This document shows positions 41,255 through 50,813 of a stretch of DNA of 64,000 nucleotides, in pieces. Under the pieces are notes generated by a model. The model did not search any database. It had not been told where the DNA came from and saw only the letters and a program-made list of their open reading frames with translations. The position numbers were made by a program, and so were the translations under genes. Source of the DNA: Chrysophaeum taylorii (taxonomy: Eukaryota; Sar; Pelagophyceae; Pelagomonadales; Pelagomonadaceae); contig JAQMWT010000413.1 of assembly GCA_029834535.1 (NCBI GenBank), positions 27,756-91,755 on the forward strand. Direction: 5' to 3'. Numbering within the stretch: the stretch's first letter is position 1; each line of letters begins with the position of its first letter.

Positions 41255-41640
41255 CACTGTAGGTGAACTTACTGGGATGAGGTGGACTTACTGGAACCAG
41301 GTGAACTTACGGAGGCTAGAGATTGGGACTATAGGAGAGATTAGTGACCAGGCGAACTTACGGAGACCAAGTGAACTTACTGGTTTTTTTATGAGTAAAA
41401 AACTCAAAGGTTAGCGGCGTGTGCGGATCAAAGCAGCTTAGATTGGCGAGGGTGAGAGGGACGAGTTCAGAGGAGAGGGGTGAGTGGATGCGAGCAGAAG
41501 TGGGCTTACGCCGAACTTGCTGGGGTTAGAGATTGGGACTAGGTGAACGAACTTACTGGGACCAGGTGAACTTACTGGGGTTAGTTAGAGATTGGGACTA
41601 GGTGAACTTACTGGCGAACTTACTGGCCTGCACTTTTTTG
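41255..41640 (+). repeat. Tandem/interspersed 17-bp motif CCAGGTGAACTTACTGG
   Basis: The motif and close variants occur many times, mixed with GTTAGAGATTGGGACTA. Its ends, CCAG and CTGG, are inverted repeats of each other. The same array follows the Helitron fragment at 61.3-61.6 kb, so it appears to be part of the Helitron-related element. Confidence 0.7.
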
Positions 41641-41806
41641 TTCCACCCACCATAAGAAGATATAGAGCCGTTGGGAGTAGGTGGTGGTGGTGCAACAAGG
41701 GGTCTATATATCTATGTATGTACCCTTGTCGATCGACACGAGAGCCAAATGAGTGAGATTATTACAAAAAAATATCTGTGTGGCTGTGATTGGGTGACGG
41801 TCTCTG
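41641..41806 (+). promoter_or_regulatory. Upstream region of the FSP1-like gene
   Basis: 166 bp between the repeat array and the ATG. It includes TATATATCTATGTATGTA around 41706, a possible TATA-like element. The gene's promoter is squeezed between transposon sequence and the ORF. Confidence 0.4.
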
Positions 41807-43096
41807 ATGGGCCAGTTGTTTTCGAAGAAGTCGCTCGAGGATGCGCCCGTGGTGGCCATCGTGGGGGGCGGATACGCCGGGGCGAAGATCGCCAAGGCGC
41901 TCGACGCGTCGATGAACGTGGTCCTGATTGACAGGAAGGACTGGTTTCTCCACAACGTGGCGACCCCTCGGGCGTTCGTGCACCCCGAGTTCACCGAGTT
42001 GTGCGCGATTCCGTACGACAAGCTGTTGAAGAACGGACACGTGGTCCAAGCAACCGTGACGGGGGTGCAGATGGCGGGGAAGCCGGAAGTGTCGCTCAGC
42101 GACGGGACGAAGGTGAAGGTGGATTACGCGGTCATCGCGACGGGCACGGCGTACGCGTTTCCGTTCAAGGTGCCGTTTCCAAAGCGCGAGGGCGTGCGGA
42201 AGATGTACGAGGAGGTCGCGGCCGAGCTGATGGCGGCGTCGGACGTCGTGGTGGTCGGGGGCGGATCGACCGGACTGGAGGCGGCGTCGGAGATTGCGGA
42301 AGAATACGAGGACTGCGCGGTGACCGTCGTCCACGCGGGTCCGCAGGTGATGATGCCCGGGCCCTGGAAGCAAAAGTTCGTCGACAAGTTGACCGAGCAG
42401 CTCGGGCGGTACCCGAACTTAAAGGTCGTCCTAAACGACAGGGTCCTCGAGACCCCCGACTCGTACAAAAAATTTCAGGTCCCCGAGAAGAAGAAGGTGA
42501 GCACGAAGAACGGCCTCGAGATAAAGTGCGACATCATGTTCTGGTGCGTCGGGGGCCGCGTCAACTCGGCGTGCTACGAGCAGAGCTTCGAGACGGACGC
42601 GAGCGGCCAGATCGTGGTAGACGAGTACTTGCGAGTTACCGACGCCGTATTTGCGGCGGGGGACTGCGCCAAGGCTGGGACGATGAAGACGGTCAACTTC
42701 GCCAACCAGCACGCGGATTGCGTCGCGAAGAACATCAAGCTTTCCGTCAAGGGGAAGCCCCTTCAAAAGTTCAAGCCAGGGCCGAACCTCAACGTGACGC
42801 AGCTGGGAAAGGAGTACGGCGCGGGGGATTTGCCGATCTTCGGGGGCATGGTCGTCGGCGCGGGCTTCGTCCAGATGATCAAGAAGGACATGTTCTCCAA
42901 AAAGTTCTGGCAGGACATGGGCTACCCCAAGCTCCCCGCGAAATTCGACCAATTCAACGACCAGGCGGCAGACTCGGACGAGAAGAAGAAGAAGAAGAAG
43001 ACGCAGCTCGAGCAGCTTCTCCAGCTCGACCCGGACGCCGCCGAGACCCTCGCCCAGGGCATTGCCAAGGACCAGCCCTTTGCCGAGTACACCTAG
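41807..43096 (+). CDS. FSP1/AIFM2-like NAD(P)H-quinone oxidoreductase
   Basis: FSP1 proteins reduce ubiquinone or vitamin K at membranes and suppress lipid peroxidation. This 429-aa protein has two dinucleotide-binding blocks, VVAIVGGGYAGAKIA (about 15-29) for FAD and DVVVVGGGSTGLEAASEIAE for NAD(P)H, plus the C-terminal FAD block VTDAVFAAGDCAKAG. These give the AIF/FSP1 fold at about the usual length (~370 aa) plus a C-terminal extension with a poly-Lys stretch. The N-terminus MGQLFSKK fits the N-myristoylation rule (Gly2, Ser6, Lys7), and human FSP1 is also myristoylated, so membrane anchoring is probably conserved. Convergent with the kinase downstream, 188 bp away. Confidence 0.9.
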   Translation: MGQLFSKKSLEDAPVVAIVGGGYAGAKIAKALDASMNVVLIDRKDWFLHNVATPRAFVHPEFTELCAIPYDKLLKNGHVVQATVTGVQMAGKPEVSLSDGTKVKVDYAVIATGTAYAFPFKVPFPKREGVRKMYEEVAAELMAASDVVVVGGGSTGLEAASEIAEEYEDCAVTVVHAGPQVMMPGPWKQKFVDKLTEQLGRYPNLKVVLNDRVLETPDSYKKFQVPEKKKVSTKNGLEIKCDIMFWCVGGRVNSACYEQSFETDASGQIVVDEYLRVTDAVFAAGDCAKAGTMKTVNFANQHADCVAKNIKLSVKGKPLQKFKPGPNLNVTQLGKEYGAGDLPIFGGMVVGAGFVQMIKKDMFSKKFWQDMGYPKLPAKFDQFNDQAADSDEKKKKKKTQLEQLLQLDPDAAETLAQGIAKDQPFAEYT

Positions 43097-43172
43097 ATGA
43101 AGAAGAGAGCCTGTATATGTATCGCGCGGAAGGAGAACGACGTGTGTGTCGCGTGTCGCGTGGCGCGTGGTG

Positions 43173-43215
43173 TGGTCTGGTCTGGTCTGGTCTGGTCTGG
43201 TCGCCGCCCTGGCGG

Positions 43216-43247
<32 letters not shown>
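43173..43247. repeat. Microsatellites: TGGTC x6 and (GTC)n
   Basis: Six TGGTC units at 43173-43202 and about ten GTC units at 43216-43247 lie between the 3' ends of the FSP1-like and kinase genes. Confidence 0.9.
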
Positions 43248-43284
43248 AGTCAAGACGGGATATATCATAATCATCACGGCCCTA

Positions 43285-44481
43285 TCAGGACGTAGAGTAG
43301 AAGATGCGGCCCTCGACCTCGGAGACGCGGGCGATAATTTCGGTAGAGAGGCGGGACTGTCTCGAGAGCTCGCGCATGCGGTCTTTCCTTACGAGGTCCT
43401 TCGAGACGTCCTTGATCCACTGGTTGTTGAAGATGTCGCGGAGGGTCGCTCGTTGTTTGACGTCGCGCTCGAGGAGACTCCGAAGTACGGGGACTTCGCC
43501 CGTCTCGTCTTCGGGAAAGTCGACGGGGCCCTCCTTGATCTGGTCGAAGATGGCGTCGAGGGCGTCGTCGTCAAAGGGGAGGCGGCGGGTGAGAAAATTG
43601 AAGAAGCACACGCCCAAGGCCCAGACGTCGCAGGCCATGGCGTTGAACATGGTCTCCTGGAGCATCTCGGGCGCCCAATAGGCGTAGGTGCCCTCCGTAC
43701 ACTGGACCTGGGCCCGGCTCTCAGATTTTTGGAGGGCTGCCGCCTTGATCTGTCGCGAGGATCTGCTGAGGGTGGCGTGCGCGACGTCTCCGTCGAGCTC
43801 GGCAAAGTGTCGCGCGACCCCAAAGTCGGATATCTTACACCTCTCGTCGGCGCTGAGCAAAATGTTGTCCGGTTTAAGGTCGCGATGGGCTATGTGGTTT
43901 TCGTGAAGAAACTGGAGACCGTTGGCGATGTCGTAGATGTACCGCCCGGCCCGGTGCGGCCCGCAGGCGCCGCCCGTGATCCGACAAGCGTATACCCTCT
44001 CCTGCTCGTCCCACTTCATTACCGGACCGCGCGCGACAAATTCCATAAACATATAGATCCGGTCGTTCTCGACGTCGTCGAAGCTGTCGAGGAGTTTGAC
44101 GAGGTTCGGGTGGTTGCACATCAGCTTCTTCATCACCTGCAGCTCCTGGTGCACCTTGTCGAGCGCCGACTGCACCTGCTGCTTGTTCCCGCCGCCGCGC
44201 GGAAGCATGTTCCGACGCTTCCGGAGGACAGCCTTTTCGAAGACCTTGACGGCGCACACCGCCCCGTCGGCCTCCCGGACGCACTTTTCGACCGTCGCAA
44301 ACGCCCCGGCCCCGATCACTTCCACCAACCTGTACCCGCACACCTCCTTGGGACCCGAGAACAAGGAACTCGTCGAGGACGACGCCTCGAGCGAGGGCGT
44401 GATCTCCTCCGAGGCCCGTCGTCGAAACATGCTCGGCAACCTCCGCTCCCCCAACCATCGCGACGACGACGACGACGACGA

Positions 44482-44514
<33 letters not shown>

Positions 44515-44544
44515 TTCCGCCGCGGGCTCACCCTTCCACCACAT
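43285..44544 (-). CDS. CaMKK-like Ser/Thr protein kinase
   Basis: The product is 419 aa from the ATG at 44544. A full kinase domain spans about residues 70-380: glycine loop GAGAFATVEKC, VAIK-type Lys (about 100), HRDLKPDN (220-227), DFG (240-242) and APE (291-293), with the phosphorylation-site Thr in QCTEGTYAYWAPEM. The hinge sequence ending in GPVMKW resembles the CaMKK/SnRK-activating group, which has GPVM at that place. CaMKKs activate CaMKI and AMPK-type kinases. A poly-Ala then poly-Ser tract at residues 11-28 and a Ser-rich linker form a disordered N-terminus. I see no clear calmodulin-binding helix, so calcium control is uncertain. There is a ~35-residue insert before the activation-loop Thr. 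Confidence 0.85.
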
Positions 44545-44725
44545 CTTGTCGGTCCAGGCCGGATATTATTATTATTGGGTTTCCTCCCGTTCCCTCCTCT
44601 TCCGAAGGCTAGGGGGGGAACCCGACCCTTGGGTTCGGTTCGGGGGGGGGAGAAGAAGAACGCTTTCGAGGCCACTCGTGTCGAGGAAATAAATTAATTG
44701 CCACTAGACCCGCAACAACAACGAG

Positions 44726-45459
44726 ATGTACGAGGGCAATTGGGAGAACGATGAGCGCCGCGGTGTCGGGACGATGCAGTTCGCCGACGGCAGCGTCTAC
44801 GTGGGCGACTGGATGGACGGTGCTTTTGTTCATGTTTATTTTTTTCTCCCTCGTATGTCACCACCGCTCTCTGGTTTGTAGGCAAGATGCACGGCAACGG
44901 GAAGATGACGTTCGCGACGGGCGCCGAGTACGAGGGGGCGTGGCTCGAGGGGAAGATGCACGGCTACGGGAAAATCACTTTCAAGAGCGGCGCGAGCTAC
45001 CAGGGGATGATCGAGGACTGCAAGAAGCACGGACAGGGGACCTACACGACGGCCGAGGGCTCGGTCTACGAGGGCTCCTGGGAACGCGACGAGATGACTG
45101 GCCAGGGAACCATGGCCTACGCCGACGGCCGCGTCTACGAGGGCGGCTGGCTCCGCGGCGCCAAGCACGGCGCGGGCACCTGCACCTACACCAACGGCTC
45201 GACCTACGTGGGAGAGTGGAAGGACGACAAGCGCAACGGCATGGGCCAAATGACCTACATGGACGGCGCCAAGTACGAGGGCGAATGGATCGACGGCGAC
45301 TACGAGGGCCACGGAAAGTACGTCTGGCCCGACGGCGACTCCTACGAAGGCCTCTGGCACAAGGGCAAGAAACACGGCCACGGCAAGTACCACTTCGACG
45401 GATCCTCGGGAGGAGCTGCCGACCCCAACCTCAAGCAGGACGCACCCATCGCCGCGTAA
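44726..45459 (+). CDS. MORN-repeat protein
   Basis: The product is 223 aa from two exons, 44726-44819 and 44882-45459. The 62-bp GT-AG intron restores the MORN repeat GDWMDG-KMHGNG across the junction. An in-frame TAG at 44705-44707 fixes the start. About nine MORN repeats of 23 residues (YEGNW, YVGDW, YEGAW, YQGMI, YEGSW, YEGGW, YVGEW, YEGEW, YEGLW) cover nearly the whole protein. MORN repeats often form rods at membranes or the cytoskeleton and occur in flagellar and phosphoinositide-related proteins. There is no catalytic domain, so it is a scaffold by inference. Confidence 0.9.
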
Positions 45460-45478
45460 ATATATACTCATCCACTCC

Positions 45479-45508
45479 AAAGGAAAGGAAAGGAAAGGAA
45501 AGGAAAGG
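45479..45508. repeat. (GGAAA)n microsatellite
   Basis: Six AAAGG/GGAAA units lie in the region after the MORN gene. Confidence 0.85.
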
Positions 45509-45719
45509 AGCGGAGCTCCGCGCAGCCTCGACGTCCACTACTTACTGCTCACCTCGTCTGTCCTATTTCCACCACGACATCCATACGTGTCATCCATCAT
45601 CTGTCGAAAAAAAGAAAAAAATAAAAAGCACTCGCTGACACACTCATATTATTATTTGTTGAGGTGGCGGAACGTGCCGCCACGTCATCTAGTAACGCAG
45701 TCAGAGTCGTTCGAGCGTG

Positions 45720-46895
45720 ATGTGCGAGGCGCCACCGCCGCCACTCGACACCGGACGGACGCGGCGCGTCGCCGCTTTGCTTTGCTTCGTGAGCGTGGCC
45801 AGCTTCGCGGCGACCCTCCCGTTCTCCCAGGCCCAGCGGGACGCGCTCGGGTGCGGGGCTCTCTGCCAGGGGGCGATGACGTCGAGCCGCAACGCGCTGA
45901 GCCTCGTGGGCGCCCCTCTAGTGGGGCGGCTCTCGGACGCCAAGGGCCGCCGATGGGCCGTCGCCCTCGGCATCGCCGCAACCCTCGCCTCGGGGCTCCT
46001 CACGGCGACGGCGACATCGTTGCCGAGCTTATGGGTCGCTCTCGCGCCGGCCGCGCTCCTGAGCCACCAGTTCGACGCCCTCAAGGCCGCGCTCGCCGAC
46101 GCCTGCCGCGTCCAAGCCGAGGGCGCGCAGGGGGTGCTGGGCATGTCGGCGGGCCTCGGCTTTGGGGGCGTCGCGCTCGGCGCCGTCGTGACATCCCCGC
46201 GGGCCGTCGTCGCGTGCGCGGGCGTCGGCGCAGTCCTCTCGGCCGCCTTGTGCGCCGCGCTCCCGCGGACGCGCCCCCAGCACCGATCCCCGGGCCTCTC
46301 GCTCCGGCTGCCCTCGGCCCGCACCCCCAAGGGCGCGTTGCTCTTGTCGCTGCGCGCGCTCATGGGCGCCGCCTTTCACGTTTTCGCCGCCCTCTGGCAG
46401 GAGAGCCTCAAGCAGCGCCAGCTGGGCGCCGCCGACCACGCGAGGTTCATGTCGTTCGTGGGACTTGGGTACGCGGCCTCCCAGGGTCTCGTGGCACCTA
46501 GGATCCTGAAGACGGCGAGTCGCGTCGACCGGGTGCTCGTCGCCTGCTGCGCGTGCCTCTCCCTCGGCCGCGTCGCCGCCTTCGCGGCCCCCTCCCTCCC
46601 CCTCGTCTACCTCGCCTACGCGCCCGTCGTCCTCGCCCTCGGGGTTCTAAACGCGGCCCTCGCTGCGGCCGTCGCCTCGGTCGCCCCCCAACACGAGCGC
46701 GGAGGCTTCTTTGGTCTCCTCAGCGCGGTCGAGGCCATCTGCGGCATGATCTTCCCCGCCGCAGGCGGCCTCCTCGCCGTCGTCACCTCACCCCCCGCGG
46801 TCTGCGCCCTCGTCTGCCTCTGCTACCTCCTAGCGGCCTTACTCATCCATCGCCACTGGCAGCTTCTTAATAATAATAATAAGAAATCCGACTGA
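45720..46895 (+). CDS. Major facilitator superfamily transporter
   Basis: The product is 391 aa from the ATG at 45720. It has ~12 predicted hydrophobic helices and the MFS signature between helices 2 and 3, GAPLVGRLSDAKGRRWAV (motif A form G-x-L-x-D-x-x-G-R-R). The order of helices fits an inner-membrane or plasma-membrane porter related to tetracycline-resistance and drug-exporter types. The sequence gives no substrate. The C-terminus ends in a short Asn/Lys tail. It is followed by a GAAA microsatellite before the next gene. Confidence 0.85.
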   Translation: MCEAPPPPLDTGRTRRVAALLCFVSVASFAATLPFSQAQRDALGCGALCQGAMTSSRNALSLVGAPLVGRLSDAKGRRWAVALGIAATLASGLLTATATSLPSLWVALAPAALLSHQFDALKAALADACRVQAEGAQGVLGMSAGLGFGGVALGAVVTSPRAVVACAGVGAVLSAALCAALPRTRPQHRSPGLSLRLPSARTPKGALLLSLRALMGAAFHVFAALWQESLKQRQLGAADHARFMSFVGLGYAASQGLVAPRILKTASRVDRVLVACCACLSLGRVAAFAAPSLPLVYLAYAPVVLALGVLNAALAAAVASVAPQHERGGFFGLLSAVEAICGMIFPAAGGLLAVVTSPPAVCALVCLCYLLAALLIHRHWQLLNNNNKKSD

Positions 46896-46916
46896 TGCTT
46901 TCCTTTCCTTTTCCCG

Positions 46917-46930
46917 AAAGAAAGAAAGAT

Positions 46931-46993
<63 letters not shown>
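46917..46993. repeat. (GAAA)n microsatellite
   Basis: About 19 GAAA units lie immediately upstream of the next gene. They read as a spurious poly-Lys/Glu/Arg leader in one frame, so I placed that gene's start after the repeat. Confidence 0.9.
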
Positions 46994-46995
<2 letters not shown>

Positions 46996-47017
46996 TGCGA
47001 GATTTGTTGTTGTTTTC

Positions 47018-48235
47018 ATGAACTCGGAGCATCCGCCGCCACCACCATCACCACACAGCTGCAGAGAGTCGGCGCCCCTGACGCCGCGCGCAGCGAAGGA
47101 GTCCGCCGTATCACGACTTTTCCTCGTGGAGCCAGGAAACCGCGAGACGGTGCACTTGCTGATGCAAGGCATGCCGGTCCCAGCAACCTTTGGGTTTCCG
47201 GGCACCGACGGCACGATATGGAAAAACTACGTGGCGTTTGTAAGGCAGTTCCATCCCTCGATCTCGGTGCTGACTGCGCACCGCCTCCATCCGTTCACGC
47301 GCAAGGAGCGCCTCGTCGTCCTTGCGTGCTCGGTAGCGTTTAACGCGCTCTGGAGCGCCTTCCTCGCGTACCAAACGCCGACTCTCCGGAGACACGTTGC
47401 GCGCGTATTGATCGTGCTGATCAAGCACCTTGCGACAGTCCTCTATGCAGTCCTCATCAGACAACTCGTCATTTGTCCGTGCGTCTACGCGCCCCTCGTC
47501 GTGGACACGATGGACGCGACTAATCTTCGCGACGACGAGTTCTGTTCCCGCGCGGCGCGCCTCATTCGTCTCAAGATTTTGGGGGATCGCGTCTTGCTCG
47601 CCTTGTTCGCGGTCCACCTCGCCCTCATCGTCGCCGTATTGGTGTGGATGGCTTCCTGGAAATTCGACACGACGCGAGAACACAACGTGCGACACGCGAG
47701 AACTCCTGGAACCGCGTTCAAGGCCATCGCATTCTCCGAACTCTTGAATTTTACGCTTTGGTTTGTCAAGTTTTTGCCTCTCTTCGCCGCGCTCTATCCT
47801 ATCCACCGCGCCATGTGGTTTCAGGGCGGAACAATCGTGGATTACCTAAGAGGGCGCCGCAGCTGCCTCAATTACCGCCTCTCGGCCAATTTCAAAGACC
47901 CCACCTTCCCCCGCTGCGTCCGCCCCGACACCTCCCGCTGCAACGCGGTGGTAAATATGCGGTCGATCGTCGGCGACATCCTTCACGCCAACGGCGCTGC
48001 CAACTTCCACCTTTCCACCTTCCGCCGAGACTCCGAGTGTGGTGGTGGTGGTGGTGGTGGTGGGACGGCCCCGCTCGGCACGTCCCCGATGCACCCGCGC
48101 CGCAAACCCGCCACCTTGAGCCTGCGGCTTCCCCCAACTCCAATCGCCGCGCATCGCTTCTGCGGGAGAGCGACGTCCATCCACAAGACCTCGCCCACCA
48201 TGATGCCCCCAGAAGAAGAGACATCGGCAGCATAA
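47018..48235 (+). CDS. Multi-pass membrane protein with a polycystin-1-like first segment
   Basis: The product is 405 aa from the ATG at 47018 (MNSEHPPPP); an upstream ATG at 46895 would translate the microsatellite. It has four hydrophobic segments (about residues 100-118, 127-150, 187-212, 240-266). The piece before the first helix, HPSISVLTAHRLHPFTRKER, resembles the stretch before the first helix of polycystin-1-type proteins, where an R-x-F-T-R-x-x-R-L motif precedes the membrane span. There is no ion-channel pore motif. The C-terminus has a poly-Gly stretch and a Pro-rich end. The family relation is suggestive only. It precedes the tandem Kir-like protein on the same strand. Confidence 0.55.
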   Translation: MNSEHPPPPPSPHSCRESAPLTPRAAKESAVSRLFLVEPGNRETVHLLMQGMPVPATFGFPGTDGTIWKNYVAFVRQFHPSISVLTAHRLHPFTRKERLVVLACSVAFNALWSAFLAYQTPTLRRHVARVLIVLIKHLATVLYAVLIRQLVICPCVYAPLVVDTMDATNLRDDEFCSRAARLIRLKILGDRVLLALFAVHLALIVAVLVWMASWKFDTTREHNVRHARTPGTAFKAIAFSELLNFTLWFVKFLPLFAALYPIHRAMWFQGGTIVDYLRGRRSCLNYRLSANFKDPTFPRCVRPDTSRCNAVVNMRSIVGDILHANGAANFHLSTFRRDSECGGGGGGGGTAPLGTSPMHPRRKPATLSLRLPPTPIAAHRFCGRATSIHKTSPTMMPPEEETSAA

Positions 48236-48505
48236 AAAATCACAATCTCCCCAGTAGTCGACGAGGCTCGAAAAGTTATATATAGACCGGTGCTATTAAT
48301 AATAAGTGATGATCGGAGAGTGGTCGAGGACACGTCGAGCCCGGCCGCCTGCCACCACCCTCTGGAGGAGATGGATGGATGGATGTGTCCTATAGCTGCA
48401 TTGGAGAGAGAGAGCAGAAATTGTAGAAAAAGTACTACTACGTCAGAAGGAAGGAAGGACGGAGGGAAGGAAGTAAGGGAGGAAGTTCCGGCAACAAAAA
48501 ACGCG

Positions 48506-50308
48506 ATGCGAGGAGTGGACGCGGCCGTGCGAAGGCTGAAGGAGAGCCGCGTGGGTGCGGGTGACTTCGAGATTTCAACGTCTGACCGCGGAGTGGTCGC
48601 GCTGCGGAATCTCGGGTTCTCGAGCCGGCAACACGCGGTTGCGCAGCACAAGAGTTCGTCGTCGGTCGTGTCCGTTGTGACGAATAGGCGAGGACTTTCA
48701 ATGTACTACGTGCTTCTGAGAATGAACTCGTGGCGGTTCTGGAGTTTCATTGTGGGTGTCCAGGGGTGTCTGGTGGCGGCGTCGTTGGCGTTGTTTATGG
48801 CGACGCTCCAACCGGAGGCCGCGCTCCTGGCGCTGGACGCGAACGGCCTCGGCGTCGTCGACGTCGAGTGCACAAATTGGGCGTGCCGCGGGGTTGCCGG
48901 GGCCCTGTCGCTTGTGCACATCATCGTGTCGCTGTTTATTGGCGGCGTCATCGTAGTGCGGCTGAACCGCGTCGTCGCGAAACATCGGTTTCGGTTTAGC
49001 AAGACGGCCGTCCTGAGAGACGGCGAGTTCGTAGTGCGGTTCTTTTCGAACAGACCCTCGATGGTCGTGATGCCGTCCTTTCGGTTGGAATACTTCGACG
49101 CCGAGGGCCGCGCGAGACCCCTCCCCTTGATAAACGGCGATAGCATCGCCTACCTGTTGGACTCGTGTCTGACGCTTAGGCACGACGCGCGATACGGTCC
49201 GTTCGCCGACGCCGACTGGCGGAGCCGGGTTCTCAAGGTGCGCGCGAGCGTGATGGGCTTCGACGACGTCATCGCCCAGGACGTGTCTGGAACGCACATT
49301 TGGTACGCGAAGGACGTAAGGGACGACGCGGACTTGGCAGACGTCGTCTCTCTGGGCGAGTACGAGAACCAGGCTGCTGTGTTCTTCCACATGGACAAGA
49401 TCGACGAGCTGCGCGGGGCGGTCGACACGCTCCCCGAAGAGCCACCGGCGGCAATCGACTACTCGGCGCGAATGTGGCTGCGGGCGCAGATGCAGTCGAA
49501 GACGGGTCCACGTCTGACGGTCGTCGTCCGCAGACCGCCCGTACCCTGGCACTACTTGTTTCTCCGAATGTCGACGCGCGATTTCTGGTGCGTCGTCGTC
49601 TTGTATTCGGCGACGGTCACTTGCGCGGGAGGCCTCCTCTTTCTCGCCGCGGGCGAGACTCTCCAAGGCGCCGTCCGGCTGTCGCTCAAAGCGAACCTTC
49701 TGAGCGTCGGGGACGTCGTCTGCCGCGGGCCGCCGTGTCTCTGCGTGGCCGCGTTCGTGCGCCTCGCCAACTTCGTGCTGGCATTGTTCTTTGGCGCGAT
49801 CATCATCGTCAGACTAAGCCGGGTCGTCGTGCGAGACAGGTTTGAATTCAGCGATTTTTGCATTCTCGACGACGGCGACCTCGTCCTCCGATTGGTCTCC
49901 AACCGACCGTCGACCGTCGTCATGCCGACCTTCCGGCTCGAGTATATCGACACGAAATACCGCCTTCACCCCCTCGATCTCACGGTCGGCGGTACCGTGG
50001 CCTTTTTGAACGACTCGACTTTCTTTCTGAGACACAGGGTAAGTCCCGATTCTCCCTTCGCCGCTCCCGATTGGCGCGACAGAGTCCTCGGCCTCCACGT
50101 CGCCGTCGCGGCCTACGACGAGCTCCTCGCCCAAGAAGCCTGCGGCTGTCGCCACTACGCAACCGACGACATAAAAACCGACGTCCATTTCGGACCCACC
50201 GTCGCCCGAGCCAAACTCAAACTCCGCCGCAATACGTTTCAAGACGCCTATCTCGTCGACATGAGCCGCATTAACCACCAAACTCCCAAATTTTGCACAG
50301 AGTGGTGA
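48506..50308 (+). CDS. Tandem Kir-like protein with two fused subunit-like halves, no potassium filter
   Basis: The product is 600 aa from the ATG at 48506, chosen because the upstream frame to 48371 reads like 5' UTR. Each half has the inward-rectifier (Kir) channel order: an N-terminal slide region (YYVLLRMNSW and HYLFLRMSTR), helix M1 (about 79-101 and 359-382), a pore-loop position, helix M2 (about 133-156 and 413-437), and a Kir-type cytoplasmic beta domain (from about 160 and 443). Matches include VVRLNRVVAKHRFRFSKTAV and VVRLSRVVVRDRFEFSDFCI with DGEFVVRF / DGDLVLRL, and late HMDKIDEL / LVDMSRIN in place of the YKVDYSRFH block. Where channels have T-x-G-Y-G-D, these have GLGVVDVE and LLSVGDVV. 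The filter is lost in both, so ion conduction is doubtful. Subfamily not assigned. Confidence 0.8.
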   Translation: MRGVDAAVRRLKESRVGAGDFEISTSDRGVVALRNLGFSSRQHAVAQHKSSSSVVSVVTNRRGLSMYYVLLRMNSWRFWSFIVGVQGCLVAASLALFMATLQPEAALLALDANGLGVVDVECTNWACRGVAGALSLVHIIVSLFIGGVIVVRLNRVVAKHRFRFSKTAVLRDGEFVVRFFSNRPSMVVMPSFRLEYFDAEGRARPLPLINGDSIAYLLDSCLTLRHDARYGPFADADWRSRVLKVRASVMGFDDVIAQDVSGTHIWYAKDVRDDADLADVVSLGEYENQAAVFFHMDKIDELRGAVDTLPEEPPAAIDYSARMWLRAQMQSKTGPRLTVVVRRPPVPWHYLFLRMSTRDFWCVVVLYSATVTCAGGLLFLAAGETLQGAVRLSLKANLLSVGDVVCRGPPCLCVAAFVRLANFVLALFFGAIIIVRLSRVVVRDRFEFSDFCILDDGDLVLRLVSNRPSTVVMPTFRLEYIDTKYRLHPLDLTVGGTVAFLNDSTFFLRHRVSPDSPFAAPDWRDRVLGLHVAVAAYDELLAQEACGCRHYATDDIKTDVHFGPTVARAKLKLRRNTFQDAYLVDMSRINHQTPKFCTEW

Positions 50309-50646
50309 TGATATCAGGCCGACGACATGCTGTGACAGACAAGTCAGAATAACTAGAATATATCTTCTTCCTTCTTATTGTAAACGGGCAGACTCTGCCG
50401 CGCTGGCGGCGGTCCGTGAGGTTGGCAGCAGGCCGCTCTAATAATCGAGGCGAGTCGGCGTCGACGTGCCGCGGGGGCACGCCGCTGCCGCTGACGAAAA
50501 AAACGCACTTCCCGCGAAGAACGCCAACACCAAACCCGCGACGAGATACGGGGCCGCACCCCCGATGGATGGCCTTTGCGGTCTCGCAAGAGCACCATAA
50601 TCCACATAACTAAACTACTGGCTTCTTCTTCCTTTTGTGGCACTTG

Positions 50647-50686
<40 letters not shown>

Positions 50687-50813
50687 GTCTTGTGTGTTGG
50701 TGTTGGTGTTGGTCCCTCCCTCCCTCCCTCCAACGTCGAGTTTGCCGACGACGATCCTTGCTCTGCCGCCTCGTTCGTTCCCGCCGCTCATCCCCCTATC
50801 GATACGACGACGC
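50309..50813. other. Intergenic region with (ACT)n microsatellite
   Basis: The 3' regions of the convergent Kir-like and GT61 genes. An ACT/TAC trinucleotide run of about 15 units is at 50643-50690, followed by a GTGTTGGT repeat. No gene recognised. Confidence 0.7.

Noticed and set aside
42001-44697. An 898-aa open frame on the plus strand across the FSP1-like and kinase genes
   Set aside because: It lies in a shifted frame over FSP1 and antisense to the kinase, is Arg/Gly-rich with no motif, and ends in simple repeats. It results from high GC content.
46895-47017. Upstream ATG start for the four-helix membrane protein
   Set aside because: It would translate a (GAAA)n microsatellite into a Lys/Glu/Arg leader. 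The ATG at 47018 is more plausible.
48506-50308. A functional inward-rectifier potassium channel
   Set aside because: Neither half has the T-x-G-Y-G filter, so conduction of K+ in the usual way is not supported.
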